DNA from: Wolfiporia cocos
Lineage: Eukaryota; Basidiomycota; Agaricomycetes; Polyporales; Phaeolaceae
DNA length: 64,000 nt
Assembly (NCBI GenBank): GCA_029448655.1
Contig: JACCLO010000015.1
Span: 744,001 to 808,000, forward strand
Reading direction: 5' to 3'
In this document: positions 35,100 through 44,867 of the stretch, piece by piece
Layout: each line of letters starts with the position of its first letter
Numbering within the stretch: the first letter of the stretch is position 1
Translations under genes and position numbers: made by a program
Notes under the pieces: model-generated
What the model was told of the DNA's origin: nothing
Seen by the model: the letters and a program-made list of their open reading frames with translations, nothing else
Database searches by the model: none

Positions 35100-35395
35100 C
35101 GAATATACCCTGCCCGACATGGACCACAATTTGTTTGAGTAAGTGTCGTCGCAAATGACTTAAATTCTGCTAACGAGGTATAGATATCGGTCCGCGCGTG
35201 CAACGAGCGGGTAGAGTGAACATACCCTGACCGACAATGGACCACGATTTATTGGAGTAGGTGTCGTCGTAGATGATGAGCAAGGAGTCTCATCAGCAGG
35301 TGAGGGGTAGATATCAGTCCGTACGTGCAGCGAGTAAGATTATGTGCTGGCTGACGATGGACCATACATATGTCAGCCCGCGCCACAATGTGGTG
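35100..35395 (-). repeat. Inverted subterminal repeats (two units)
   Basis: The reverse complement of 21995-22275, with about nine in ten positions identical; GATATCGGTCCG and GATATCAGTCCG mark the two units at about 35184 and 35310. It lies just downstream of the KDZ gene and faces the 21.8-22.3 kb array. Confidence 0.75.
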
Positions 35396-36111
35396 TGTCC
35401 GGGGGCCAATATTCCACAATAACAGTTTCATGATAATTACGGTGCCACGTACCAGACGTCACCGCCGTAATTAAAGAAAACATATACCCAGAGAAAAAAA
35501 TAACAAGCCACAATTCCTGTTTTGTCCCAATGCCGAGAAATTTTCTTCGCCCTCCTTTCTTCCCTGCCATGTCCAGCTTCACCGTCCCGTCCTCAATAAG
35601 TCCTCATCCTGGCTGGCGCAATGCCCCATGCCGAAATCCAAGTACTCTCCCTGCCTTAAGAGGCTAGCAGAGAAGGGCTCTCTTGCCCACCGACCACCGA
35701 TCCCAGCTAGGTGTCCTTGATGCAAGTTGTGTCCAGTAAGGTCCCAGCTTTGCTACAAGGAAGGGCATGTTGGTGACTGGCTCTTTCTGGTAAGTCCCGC
35801 CTGCAGCGATGCTATTCGATGCTGACCGGCGAAGTGTGTGGGTCCTGGAAATTGCAGGGAGAGGTGGTTCCCCCAGCAGGACCTATTACCGGTGGAGATC
35901 ATTGAGCAAATTGAGGCAATTTGCTTCGAGGATGCCCAGAACGATGCCACCAAGCACACCCAAAACATAGCAGCATGGACAGCGGCCGCCACCAACAGAA
36001 AGTTACAACAAGACATGGAGAAAGCACATAAACGTGAGGAGCGTGAACATGAAAAGGCACACAGGTGGGAGCAGCATGACTTTGCAAAAGCCTGCAAGCA
36101 GGCACAGTGAG

Positions 36112-36705
36112 TGTCACGGATCACTCCTGGGGGGTATCTGTACATCCCTCGCTATTGGTATTCACAGGCGCCGCTAGGTGCGCGCGCGTCTTCCTGATCT
36201 TCAGCCACCTCCAGCGTCTCCTCCAGCCATATAGATCATCTGACTTAGTAGTTTAGCGCTGTAGGGTAGCGCGCGCCTCATCATACGGACACATGATGGT
36301 CACATTAGTTACATGTTACGTTACGTTCCCGTGATCCCTTAGTTACGGCGCACAGGCCATTACATTAGGGTAGGATTCGTGCTCTCAACGTTCATGCATG
36401 TATATATACGACAAGATGGTGGCCTTACAGCCCCATCTTTAGGATTCTCGTCAATGAGCGTAAAGCTCCTTTCTTACAATCTGTTTGTGTTGCTGCTGGC
36501 CCGGGGCCTCATCTTGTCTGCCTAGTCTGAAGGTCGGCGACTGCGACGGCTGCGGGGCCTTAGGTGGCTGAGCACCCTCGGGATGGACTTATGAGTTCAC
36601 CTAGGGTTGGCCGTATGAGTTCGTCGTGGCCGCTGGCTCACGTCTACACAGGCTTGTGAGGGTTCCCCTGAGTCCAGGGTCGCACAGACAGGTAAGTCTG
36701 TGACA
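36112..36705 (+). mobile_element. Solo LTR (594 bp) inside gene Y, TSD GTGAG
   Basis: It begins TGTCACGGATC, ends AGTCTGTGACA, and is flanked by GTGAG at 36107-36111 and 36706-36710. A CATGTATATATACG box at about 36395-36410 is followed by an AGATGG/CCATCT stem at 36413-36438. Confidence 0.9.
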
Positions 36706-37179
36706 GTGAGAGGAGGAGAAATGCAAGCGCAACAAAGCCCACGAGAACGTGAGGGCTGTCAAACAGTTCAAACAGGAGCAAGCAAGGGAGGCCTGCCATC
36801 TGAAACAGGAGGCTGCCAAGGCTGCCAGTGATGCAAAAGCCAGGCTTAAGGAAGAGGCAAAAACAAGGAAGAAATTGTCTGCGGTCAAACAAGATAACAG
36901 CAAGAGGGATGACACCGTGAACACCGTTTCATTGTCTCAAGACAGGCCGCTGCTCGATGAGTACTTTGACGACCTTTTTCGTGAGAGCGTAAGTTCTTTC
37001 ATGCTCTGTTGGAGGGCAGTACTGGCGTGTGATCAGAAGGATGACGATGACGAGGTCGACGACAACATCGTGAAATTACTAGCATCGTTGACCCAAGCAA
37101 GCGACACGGGTGGTCCCTCACAGGTAAGTGAATGTTTGACATACAAAGCCTACATTGTGATTCTACTTTAATCACAGAA

Positions 37180-37330
37180 CGACGGCAACCCCGACGACGG
37201 CAACCCTGACGACGGCAACCCCGACGATGGCAACCCCGACGATGGCACCCACAATGATGGCACCCATGACGATGGCACCCGCGACGACGGCACCCACGAC
37301 GATGGCACCCGTGACGACAGCCACGACACC
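37180..37330 (+). repeat. 15-bp coding tandem repeats (NPDDG / GTxDD)
   Basis: GACGACGGCAACCCC and variants recur with a 15-bp period about ten times, encoding Asn-Pro-Asp-Asp-Gly and then Thr-His/Arg-Asp-Asp-Gly units. The period keeps the frame. Confidence 0.8.
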
Positions 37331-38198
37331 GACCGTGACACCGAGTCTGCGAGCGACGTGATGGCCCAGGACAAGATCACCATGGTGCGTGCGGTGTTCT
37401 GGAATCAGGTTAGTGACTGAGCTTTCTCCATTGAACATCAATTTACTATTGGTGCTTATAGGACAGGTTGATGCCGGCAGCCGCTATCATCCATGCTGTG
37501 AATGGATACGTGCAGCTGGCAGACTTTCCCTCAATGCTGAATATGTTTGGCCTGGACGTAGACATGACTAGAGTGGAAATCTGGGATCGAGTTTGGGAGG
37601 TGTGGGTGGACATCTGGGGTCTGCGCTCGAGGATCCCCGTGCCAAATGCTAATGCGCTGTTGATGCAGCTGCTGGATGTGACACAGTGCGTGCTATGCAA
37701 CAGTCTGATATTTGTGCCCACCTGACAATTGGATGTTCACCAGATGCCCTGGGCTGGCTTTAGAGCAGGACGCATTGCACCACCCGGCTATCCCTATATA
37801 CCTGGCTCATGTAACTGAATTAAGGACCCAAGGTGCGTGACGAAGCTTCACCAGTAGTATCCTTTTACAACCAATGTGTAGCCTTGGAATGCCCACTGTG
37901 GGAGGATTCCCCCATAAACGCGACAATGGCGCATGTGCGCCCACCGGTGCGCCCACCGGTGCGCCCAAAATGCAAAATACGCAAGGCTGAGGATGGCCAG
38001 CCCATGGCATCCATGTCGAGAGCAGCTGCTGTGACCACTTCCCATCGGTCGTGCAAGAGGTGCAGGTCAACGTCGAGTTCTTCAATCATCGATCTAATGA
38101 ACAAGCCGAAGGAGGCTAACAAGAAGAGGGCGGAGCTGTCGGTCTACAAGTGGGAGTGGGATGAGGATATGAAAGTAGAACGGTGTTCGCTAGATTAA

Positions 38199-38559
38199 GG
38201 TGCATAGAACCTGGTGGTTTGCGCACTCATATCTAACCAGAACTATCAGGTAGAATTCTCGCTGCAACTGAGAGGTACACATCGCGTACACCCCAGAATA
38301 GATTCGCATCTTAGATCTGATACAACAGGTACATTGAGCTGACACCGATCAGTACTGACGTATTGAACTGTATTGTTGTACATTTGTAAGCGTACACTAA
38401 TCTATACTGTCACACATCTATACACGATTCGATCTACTGCGCGCATGGCTCCATCAGCATGTGTGTAAATTAATCTGCACGATAGTGTAGATTAACCTGT
38501 GTGCGGAGCTAGCTTCATCAGGATTGGTGTAGATTAATCTGTGTGCAAACCTAGCTGGC
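38199..38559. other. Spacer with short diverged repeats
   Basis: The motif AGATTAATCTGYRYG and variants occurs several times between 38465 and 38550, resembling the AGATCAATCTGC repeats at 21.1 kb in the opposite orientation, which suggests matching subterminal regions. Confidence 0.45.
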
Positions 38560-38613
38560 AACTGCAATTTCTTAAGCAAAGGGCAGTTGGCAGATTAAGA
38601 TAATTGACTGAAG
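38560..38613 (-). repeat. 54-bp inverted repeat, right copy
   Basis: The reverse complement of 20799-20852 with three differences. It falls at the 3' end of the helicase gene, mirroring the left copy at the 3' end of the DUF6589-like gene. Confidence 0.8.
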
Positions 38614-41600
38614 TCCCTCCTCCTTGCCCATCTTGATTCGGTTGTGCAGGATGTGACAGCACCATCCATGGTACGGGGTAGTGAAAATTCGACATTGATA
38701 GATCATATGGTGGGTTTGGAGGTAGCAGGAGAGGTCGAGGAGGTAGCGGGGACATCATGTGAGCATAGGGTGGCATAGGTGGAATTGTAAAATGCTGTGG
38801 ATAAGGTGGCAATATGGGCATGTGAGGTCCGCCCAGAGGCAGTGCAGGCAGATGATGAGAAGGGTATGTTCCGAATGCTGTGTGAATGTTCTGCTGTGGA
38901 ATCTGATGCATATGGTCTGGATATGTGGCAGCTCAGAAATGACCCCCTTGATATCGACTAGGACCTGCTTCTGGCTGTGATGCATTTGAATGCCTATATG
39001 CATGGCGTTGCATAGTTCCTGCATGTATATGCTCTCGTCGCTCCTCCTCACGCTGAATCTTCTTTTCTTCATTTGCCCCAGCCCCTTTGTATCACGTGCT
39101 GGTGTGGACCCAATACAATTCTCCAGCCGTAATGCAATAACCATTGTGCCAAAAGGGCACAATGCCAACTCTGTTGGCATCGGTGGGTCTCGGTACTTAA
39201 GCTATCATGGCACATGGTCGTGACGTGCTCATGACATCACCTCCCCTTCTGGTTTCATTGTCCTGATGAAAGACCATGGGCTGGGGCTCCCCCTTCTGGT
39301 TAGAGCCTCTCAGCGAGTTCCTTCCATGCTTAAGCACACCCCCCAGAAGCGCTCGGTAATTCAGCCCGAGATTCCTCAGCCTTGGTTCGAGAGGGGTTCA
39401 AACCGTCGACCGGGTAGAGTTGGCATTGTATCATGTGCTGGTGTGGACCCAATACAATTCTCCAGCCATAATGCAATAACCATTGCACCAAAAGGGCACA
39501 ATGCCAACTCTGTTGGCATCGGTGGGTCTCGGTACTTAAGCTATCACGGCACATGGTTGTGACGTGCTCGTGACAGTTTGGCAACCTTCTTCTTCCTCTG
39601 ATCATCAGCTGCTTCCCAGTGACTCCTGTCTAGGGCCTCAAGAAGACTTCGGACGCTGTCCCAGTGGCGTTCAGCATATACCCAGTCTGGTACTGCATTC
39701 TTGACATCTTCGAGAGTTCGGAGACGAGTCTTCATAGCAAGTTTGTTCAAGATCTTGTTAGGTGGTAGTGCATCTTCATCCCACGCACAGCTTCCATACT
39801 GTTCACGCCAGGTGCATGCTCTCCACGACTGTAACGCCTTCTTGCATGCTTTCAGACGTTCTCCCCGGCGATCACCAAGGCGATGAGGAGCTCTAGCCCG
39901 CTTTGTTCCTGTGGGCTCATCCTCACAGTCAGTGTCATTACCATCGTCAGGAGAGGAGCCTAGAACGCGCTGTTGTATGCGCTCAATTTCTGCTAACATC
40001 TCCACTTCTTGGTCTGTCATAATTGCATTCGAGTCTTTGGATTTGTTGACAAGGCATACATCGCAGCAGGGCACGGACGGTGCTGATAACAGGTTAGCTG
40101 GCAGACATACGTGGTGTAAAGTAACTCACACTCTCTGCATGGTGGGTTATCAAAATATTCATCTGCAATCTGCCGCCGACATGTCTTCGTCTCAATCCAT
40201 TTGCGTAGCCCCTCCTCCACTTTCTTTGCATAGTTCGGCTCTTCTGATGCTGTCTCCTGTCTTCCAAGCTCTCCGTCACCTATATGATCCCTATCTGCTC
40301 CATCAATATCTTCCTCCCCAGATCTTACATGTCCAGCCTCATCCTCGCTGCTTTCCGGCTCATCTGCATCACTCGCTGGCCCGTCTTCACCGCTCTGGCA
40401 CTGTGAGCTGTTTGGGCTGCTAATATCTGGTGAGCTTCGCATATCTTCATTGTCTGACTCATTCTCATCCATTCGTCTTGCCACAGTAATGGTTGTCTTC
40501 TTTGGCTGGCGGCGCTTCTTTAGCATCTTAAATACTGATGGCTCTACTAGTAAGAACACCATCCCTGGCTGTCCATCTCGTACGGCACGCCCGTAGCGTT
40601 GAATCCAGATGGAGAGCGAACCTGGCACCATGAATTGTATGATACGGACAATGTCCGTGATATTGAGCCCCTGTGAGTCATCACAATCTTGTCAGCAATG
40701 CTGTAACAGTGATTGTATTCACGTACCATGCCTACTGCTTCTGTGGCACACAGAATCTTGTTTTCACCTCGGCGAAAACACTCCATGACTGTCTTTTTTG
40801 TGTCGTCTGAGCGGAACGCATGCAAGAAGTCAATTTGATATCGCAGTTCCAGTGGTAGCAAGCTTTGCAGGTGAGCACAAGCGTCCTGTGCTAATTCGCG
40901 TGTCTCGAAGAATATCATAGTGCGTGGGATCTCCTCGCCACGGAGTGCTTCGTCTAGTACAAAGTTGAGCGAGGACAGGCTGCTTGCAGCGGCAGGCATG
41001 CGGCACATGATCGGCGTGATGTTCGGACGGTCATTGCCCCGGTTGATGTAGAACATGTTTTGCGGACGCATACATAGCTTCTGTATGATGTCGTCATGGA
41101 CATGGGGTGGTAGCGCCGCAGATGTAGCCAGGAAAGGTACGTCCATTGGCACTAGAGCACGGAGTCTGCCGAGTTCACCATACATCTTGCGGAAATTTTG
41201 TCCCCAGTGCGAAATGCAGTGTGCCTCGTCAATGATGATAATAGCGCATACATTGCTCGTGAATGTGGGTGACCGCATCAATCGTGAGAATCGCTCATGC
41301 CCAAGGCACATCTCCGGTGAGGTGAGGATTACACGGTGCTGACATTTTTCGAGTTGCTGATTATTCAGACACCTTAGGACTTACATGTAGTTGCATATAT
41401 ACATATGATAGGACTAACCTCATGGAGATCAGGGTGCGATTTGTACATCTCCGCATTCACGGGAGTCGCAGATAGGCCCATCGCATTAAAGCGTTCGGCC
41501 TGATTGTATGCAATTTTACAGTGAGAGTCGCATTTTTCCCCTTCTCTCTGACTTACCTGATCCTTTTCTAGTTCATTTAATGGTGATATTATGATCACAA

Positions 41601-41904
41601 TCCTCTTCCTCTCCTCATCCACCATCAATACCATCCCAAAGGGCATGGTTTTACCAGCGCCCGTTCCTGCAATTACTATGCAGTCAAGACCGAGCAGAAG
41701 CGCCTCAGCGACGTCTAGCTGCCATTCGTATGGTCGCTTATCGGGACCAAATATACGTTCGAACTCGCTGATGATTTTTTGACGTGTTGCGACGGAGGAG
41801 TACTGGCACGCCGTGGTAGCCTTAGTACGAGCCGCTTCAAGAACAGCAGTGAAGTCATGTCTATTAAATTCGAATATTTTCTTGTGAGGAACTTGTGAGG
41901 ACAT
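38590..41904 (-). CDS. RecQ-type DNA helicase of the giant element, last exon interrupted by a TRIM
   Basis: It starts at ATG 41904 (MSSQVPHKKIFEF) with several short introns. Superfamily-II motifs are in order: Walker A GTGAGKT with PFGMVL, motif Ia ISPLNELEKDQ, DEAH box IIIDEAHCISHWGQNFR, ATSAALPP in the motif III position (normally SATLPP), motif V region CATEAVGMG, and motif VI QRYGRAVRDG. The C-terminal part is acidic and then helical (ADDQRKKKVAKL) and is broken by the TRIM at 39088-39575; beyond it the frame resumes with EEKKIQREEERREH-like residues and a Pro-rich tail. RecQ enzymes unwind DNA 3' to 5'; a role in transposition is inferred from position. An in-frame extension to 42024 would lie in the terminal repeat region. 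I saw no nonsense change in the core, unlike the DUF6589-like gene. Confidence 0.78.
39088..39575 (-). mobile_element. TRIM-like element (488 bp) with 149-bp LTRs
   Basis: Direct repeats at 39088-39236 and 39427-39575 begin TGTATCA, end TGACA, and differ at only a few sites. The about 190-bp interior has no ORF. On the minus strand each LTR contains CCCTTTTGG followed by an A-box-like string (TGGTGCAATGG at 39480-39490 in the right LTR) beside a TGCCAACAGAGTTGGCA hairpin, and the adjoining interior holds GGTTTGAACCC (39394-39404, B-box-like). The layout mirrors the TRIM at 25009. The flanks (CCCTT left, GTTTG right) show no target duplication, so the element or its edge may have been altered. 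Confidence 0.78.
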
Positions 41905-42004
41905 ATTGTGAGGGTCCTTCCGAGTATAATACAGCGAGAGGAGACCATATGAAAGCGCAATTGACGTTCGCGTAGTGCGCGTCCGCGACGTACAGAGCGC
42001 GTTA

Positions 42005-42125
42005 GACGCCTGAGACGCGGTCACGAGACGGGGTTACCCACACCCACCCTACCAAAATCTACCAGACGTTCTGGAGCGGTGGCACATCCGTGTGGCACCG
42101 CTCCGAACGTCTGGGACCGAGACTA
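42005..42125 (-). repeat. Right terminal inverted repeat of the 24.3-kb element, with internal hairpin
   Basis: The end GACCGAGACTA and the inner block GGTTACCCACACCCACCCTA match the left end inverted. Between them CCAGACGTTCTGGAGCGGTG and CACCGCTCCGAACGTCTGG form an imperfect stem around 42062-42114. Confidence 0.85.
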
Positions 42126-43795
42126 AGGTGTGGCCTCATTTGTAGCGCAGACAAACAGCTGGCGTCTGAGAGCGGTAGCAGACGCGTGTAGGTCTTCAAC
42201 GAATCAATCAAGCACTAACTTTAGCCTAACCGCGGCCTCACGGGCGAAGTGGCATGCACGTGGTTCACTCGCTTGTCAAGCGACAAATGACGTCAGTGAA
42301 CGCCGCGGCCTATCTTAGACTTGTAACGGCCACAAACTGCAATATTTTGAGCTTGCTCTTTGCACTAGAACTGCAGAGCCCCGCTCAGCCCGTCGAACCG
42401 TCTAGATGCCCCTCAGCGAAAACGAGTCATTACGCGTACGAGTGGCATCAGCATCAGGCCCCACAAACTCTTGACCTCTTTCTACGACTTCATAAACCAG
42501 CATCTCGACGTGCCAAGATGGTATCAGGAGAACGTAGCTTGCCACTGCACCTCTAGATATACAACCTTGCGAGTACACGATAAAACCTTAAGGCTCGAAC
42601 TCGAAGACAATAATTGTAGCACTTAGCTGGCACACAGACAGTGCGCCGAGGCTGGGTAATAAGATTCCGATTCCCTCCTGATTATCGGGCTGTTCAAAAC
42701 CGGTACGTGAGCGCTTGAGCAATCGAGAGCTCGAACTTCTTAGCGACATAAAATACGGTAACATTCATATTCTGAGCACCGGTAGAGTCATTAACCCAAT
42801 TTTAACTTCAGCCTGTAGCTGTACTCGTGTCTGGGCGATCAGAATAACATCTGAAGATCGACCGTGTACTCACGGTATTAGATCAAGGTGAGACTATGCT
42901 GGTCGGAGCTGTACTTGCCTGACCTCTCGTTCTGTTATGGGGTCCGATCAGGACTCCTGGCAGAGAGCACGGAGTTCAATTTCTGTATGCGAGGAGTAGC
43001 CGTTGAGTCCATGTTCGCTTTATTTCCTTTCATCCACCAATATGCCATGAAGACGGTAAACTGTACCTTTCCTTGGCTTAACTATAGCCCGCCTATAACC
43101 GGAACGCTACGCCGCGTGTTCTGCAGGTAAATTGTTTCTTCTATGTCGTTACATGCGCGAGGATGACTAGTCGCCTAAACCACAGATGCTGCCTACTGCG
43201 TGTACCATAAGTTCGACGGTATATAGACTTTGCCAAGCGAATTCGACGGTAATCACAGCGCACACCGAGACATAACCGCATCAACCGGCTCATGATCCTG
43301 ATTTTCGGGACCCGGCGAAAGACCGCGTTCGCCGACCTCAGCAGCACCATATCCAAGAAGGGGACATCGGTAGCAACGAGCGGAACATCACCGGCGCGAG
43401 AGCGAGTGCAATCCTAAGCGGGAGGACCGGACAATGCCGGCGGCAATGGCGAATCATGAGCATGAGGACACGGACAGTATGCAACGATGTGCCTTCAATG
43501 TGATTTTGGATGCCTCCGACATTTCCTGTTAGCTGTAGGCGATGCTCTTCTTCTCATCACCTCTCACTCACTCACAACTATCCAGCGCCATCGCCGAATC
43601 TCCACCCTGATGTGGAAGTCATCGTCAGCTCCGCATCTGATCGCTCACTTATATGCGTAATCAGCGCCATGTACTGCACTTCGGGCGCTCAATCGAACAA
43701 GCGTGCGCGGCAGAACGTCACATCAGACAGTGGGGCATTATTGAAGGCTCTTGCAGAGGATCTCCAGCAGCAGCTGGGGAGATCATAGGCCAGAA
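42126..43795. other. Host-like intergenic region
   Basis: It starts with the right copy of the 9-bp duplication. It should continue the sequence that stood upstream of the PH gene before the 24.3-kb insertion. Small ORFs (42130-42556, 42888-43130, 43510-43788) have no recognisable features. Confidence 0.45.
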
Positions 43796-43799
43796 GGAC

Positions 43800-44726
43800 T
43801 TCGGGTATAACTAACAGTGTACGACGTACGTGAAGTAGTCAATCCCTGATACAGGGACCACCTTCGCTTCGTCTGAAGCCCCTCTGCATTGACAGGGCTG
43901 ATTTGAAGATCTTGCAAAGACATTGATGGAACAGTGCGGGGTTCAGGCATCGAACCCATAGGCCTTGGCAAGGTATAGCCAAGTGTGATATGCGAAGGTG
44001 TCATCGAAAACTTATTGCGCCGTACAATACAATGACGCTACGACTAAGGGCGTATGTTACGGCGATCCCACCTTTTACCGATTCCGGCACGTTCTATACA
44101 GTTTGCCAACGCAGGCACAGTCAACCATATGATTGCAGAGTGAATAGAATATGGTTTACTTTGTTTTTTTGCCCGACTACATCTCAAGCAAAGAAGACTG
44201 CAGTTTGAGCATGCATGCGGGGAGACATCAGGGCCCCTACAGTCACGCCGCGTTGCAGCGCATTGGGCGCATGGGGGGTCATAAACCACCTCTTCGAGTT
44301 TCTTTCGCGGTGCCGAGCGACTAGTCCTGCGCTCAGCGGTGGCTATACCCTGACTGGTGGTGGCTTCGATCGGTGGGGGCTGTGCAAGGATATCTGGTAC
44401 TGTGCCGTTTGATGATTGTATCCGAGCAAACGCATCATCCCGAACAGACACGTAGTCGTGATAGAGGTCCAGTGTGTCGAAAGGAGATAGAAAGGGCGCT
44501 TTAGAGTGAAGCGAGTCGTAGAGATTCTTTGACAGCCTGTTAGCGCAACACAGGTTTCCAGGTAGTGAGAGCGCACCTTGCAATGATCGAGTCGTTGCAC
44601 CCACTCACAAAGCACCTCTTGGTCAGCGGCCGCGCATGGCGGGCACTGCAGCAGCTGTTTGACTTCGCGAATAAGCTTCAAAGACTCCAGGCGAACTGTG
44701 ACTGCAGATATGTATCCCGGGTCCAT
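43800..44726 (-). CDS. Cysteine-cluster (zinc-cluster-like) protein
   Basis: ATG 44726; exon 1 44726-44577, exon 2 from 44526. The N-terminal 50 residues contain CPPCAAADQEVLCEW. After a linker comes a cysteine cluster, CAQCAATRRDCRGPD followed by CSNCSLLCLRCSRAKKQ, of the kind seen in many Agaricomycete proteins resembling Zn2Cys6 regulators, where the cysteines would hold zinc and the basic tail would contact DNA. The 3' end is uncertain: the frame stops at 44044, but a further segment at 44004-43783 (MSLQDLQISPVNAEG) may be a downstream exon. The likely role is nuclear and DNA-binding, by inference only. Confidence 0.55.
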
Positions 44727-44867
44727 TTCGGTGTGGCGACCTCTTCGTTATCGTTATCACTGATACGAGTGTTAGCTGAAGGGTAGTTAATCCTGCCACA
44801 TGATGGCAGGGTCTTACACTTGAGTTTATAATGTCCCTCAGGTCCCGTCGTCACGAGAGAACGAGAG

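Larger units (their letters stand above)
35628..38198 (+). pseudogene. Unknown cysteine-rich / coiled-coil gene Y with acidic repeats, interrupted by a solo LTR
   Basis: It starts at ATG 35628 (MPKSKYSPCLKRLAEKG). An N-terminal cysteine-rich segment (RCPxCKLCP, then LCYKEGHVGDW, PGNCRERWFPQQ) is followed by a long Lys/Glu/Ala coiled-coil-like region that continues on the far side of the LTR (36112-36705) in the same frame. Near 37180-37330 there is a run of NPDDG and GTxDD repeats, and after introns a globular C-terminal part (WDRVWEVWVDIWG) and a basic/serine-rich tail. Stops TGA at 35718-35720, 35823-35825 and 36108-36110 all fall where CGA would keep the frame. The third TGA overlaps the LTR's target duplication on both sides, so it predates the insertion. 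I recall similar proteins beside transposons in Agaricomycetes but can assign no function. Confidence 0.55.
17862..42125. mobile_element. 24.3-kb DNA transposon with TIRs and 9-bp target duplication; DUF6589-like gene plus RecQ helicase
   Basis: The ends are TAGTCTCGGTTCCAG and, inverted, TAGTCTCGGTCCCAG. AGGTGTGGC sits at 17853-17861 and again at 42126-42134. Inside each end, a second inverted block of about 40 bp (CGTCTGGTAGATTT...GGGTGTGGGTAACCCC) recurs at 17945-17983 and, inverted, at about 42034-42072. The two genes next to the ends run inward, with starts about 240 bp (DUF6589-like) and 220 bp (helicase) from the termini, so they look like the element's own genes. Their 3' ends are separated by about 17.8 kb of other elements. 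The architecture (transposase candidate plus superfamily-II helicase, about 9-bp duplication) recalls helicase-encoding Academ-type transposons reported from fungi; that assignment is from memory and unproven. Confidence 0.85.

Noticed and set aside
17862..42125. Starship-type element
   Set aside because: No tyrosine-recombinase (DUF3435) gene is present; the element has inverted repeats and a 9-bp duplication, which argue for a DDE-type DNA transposon.
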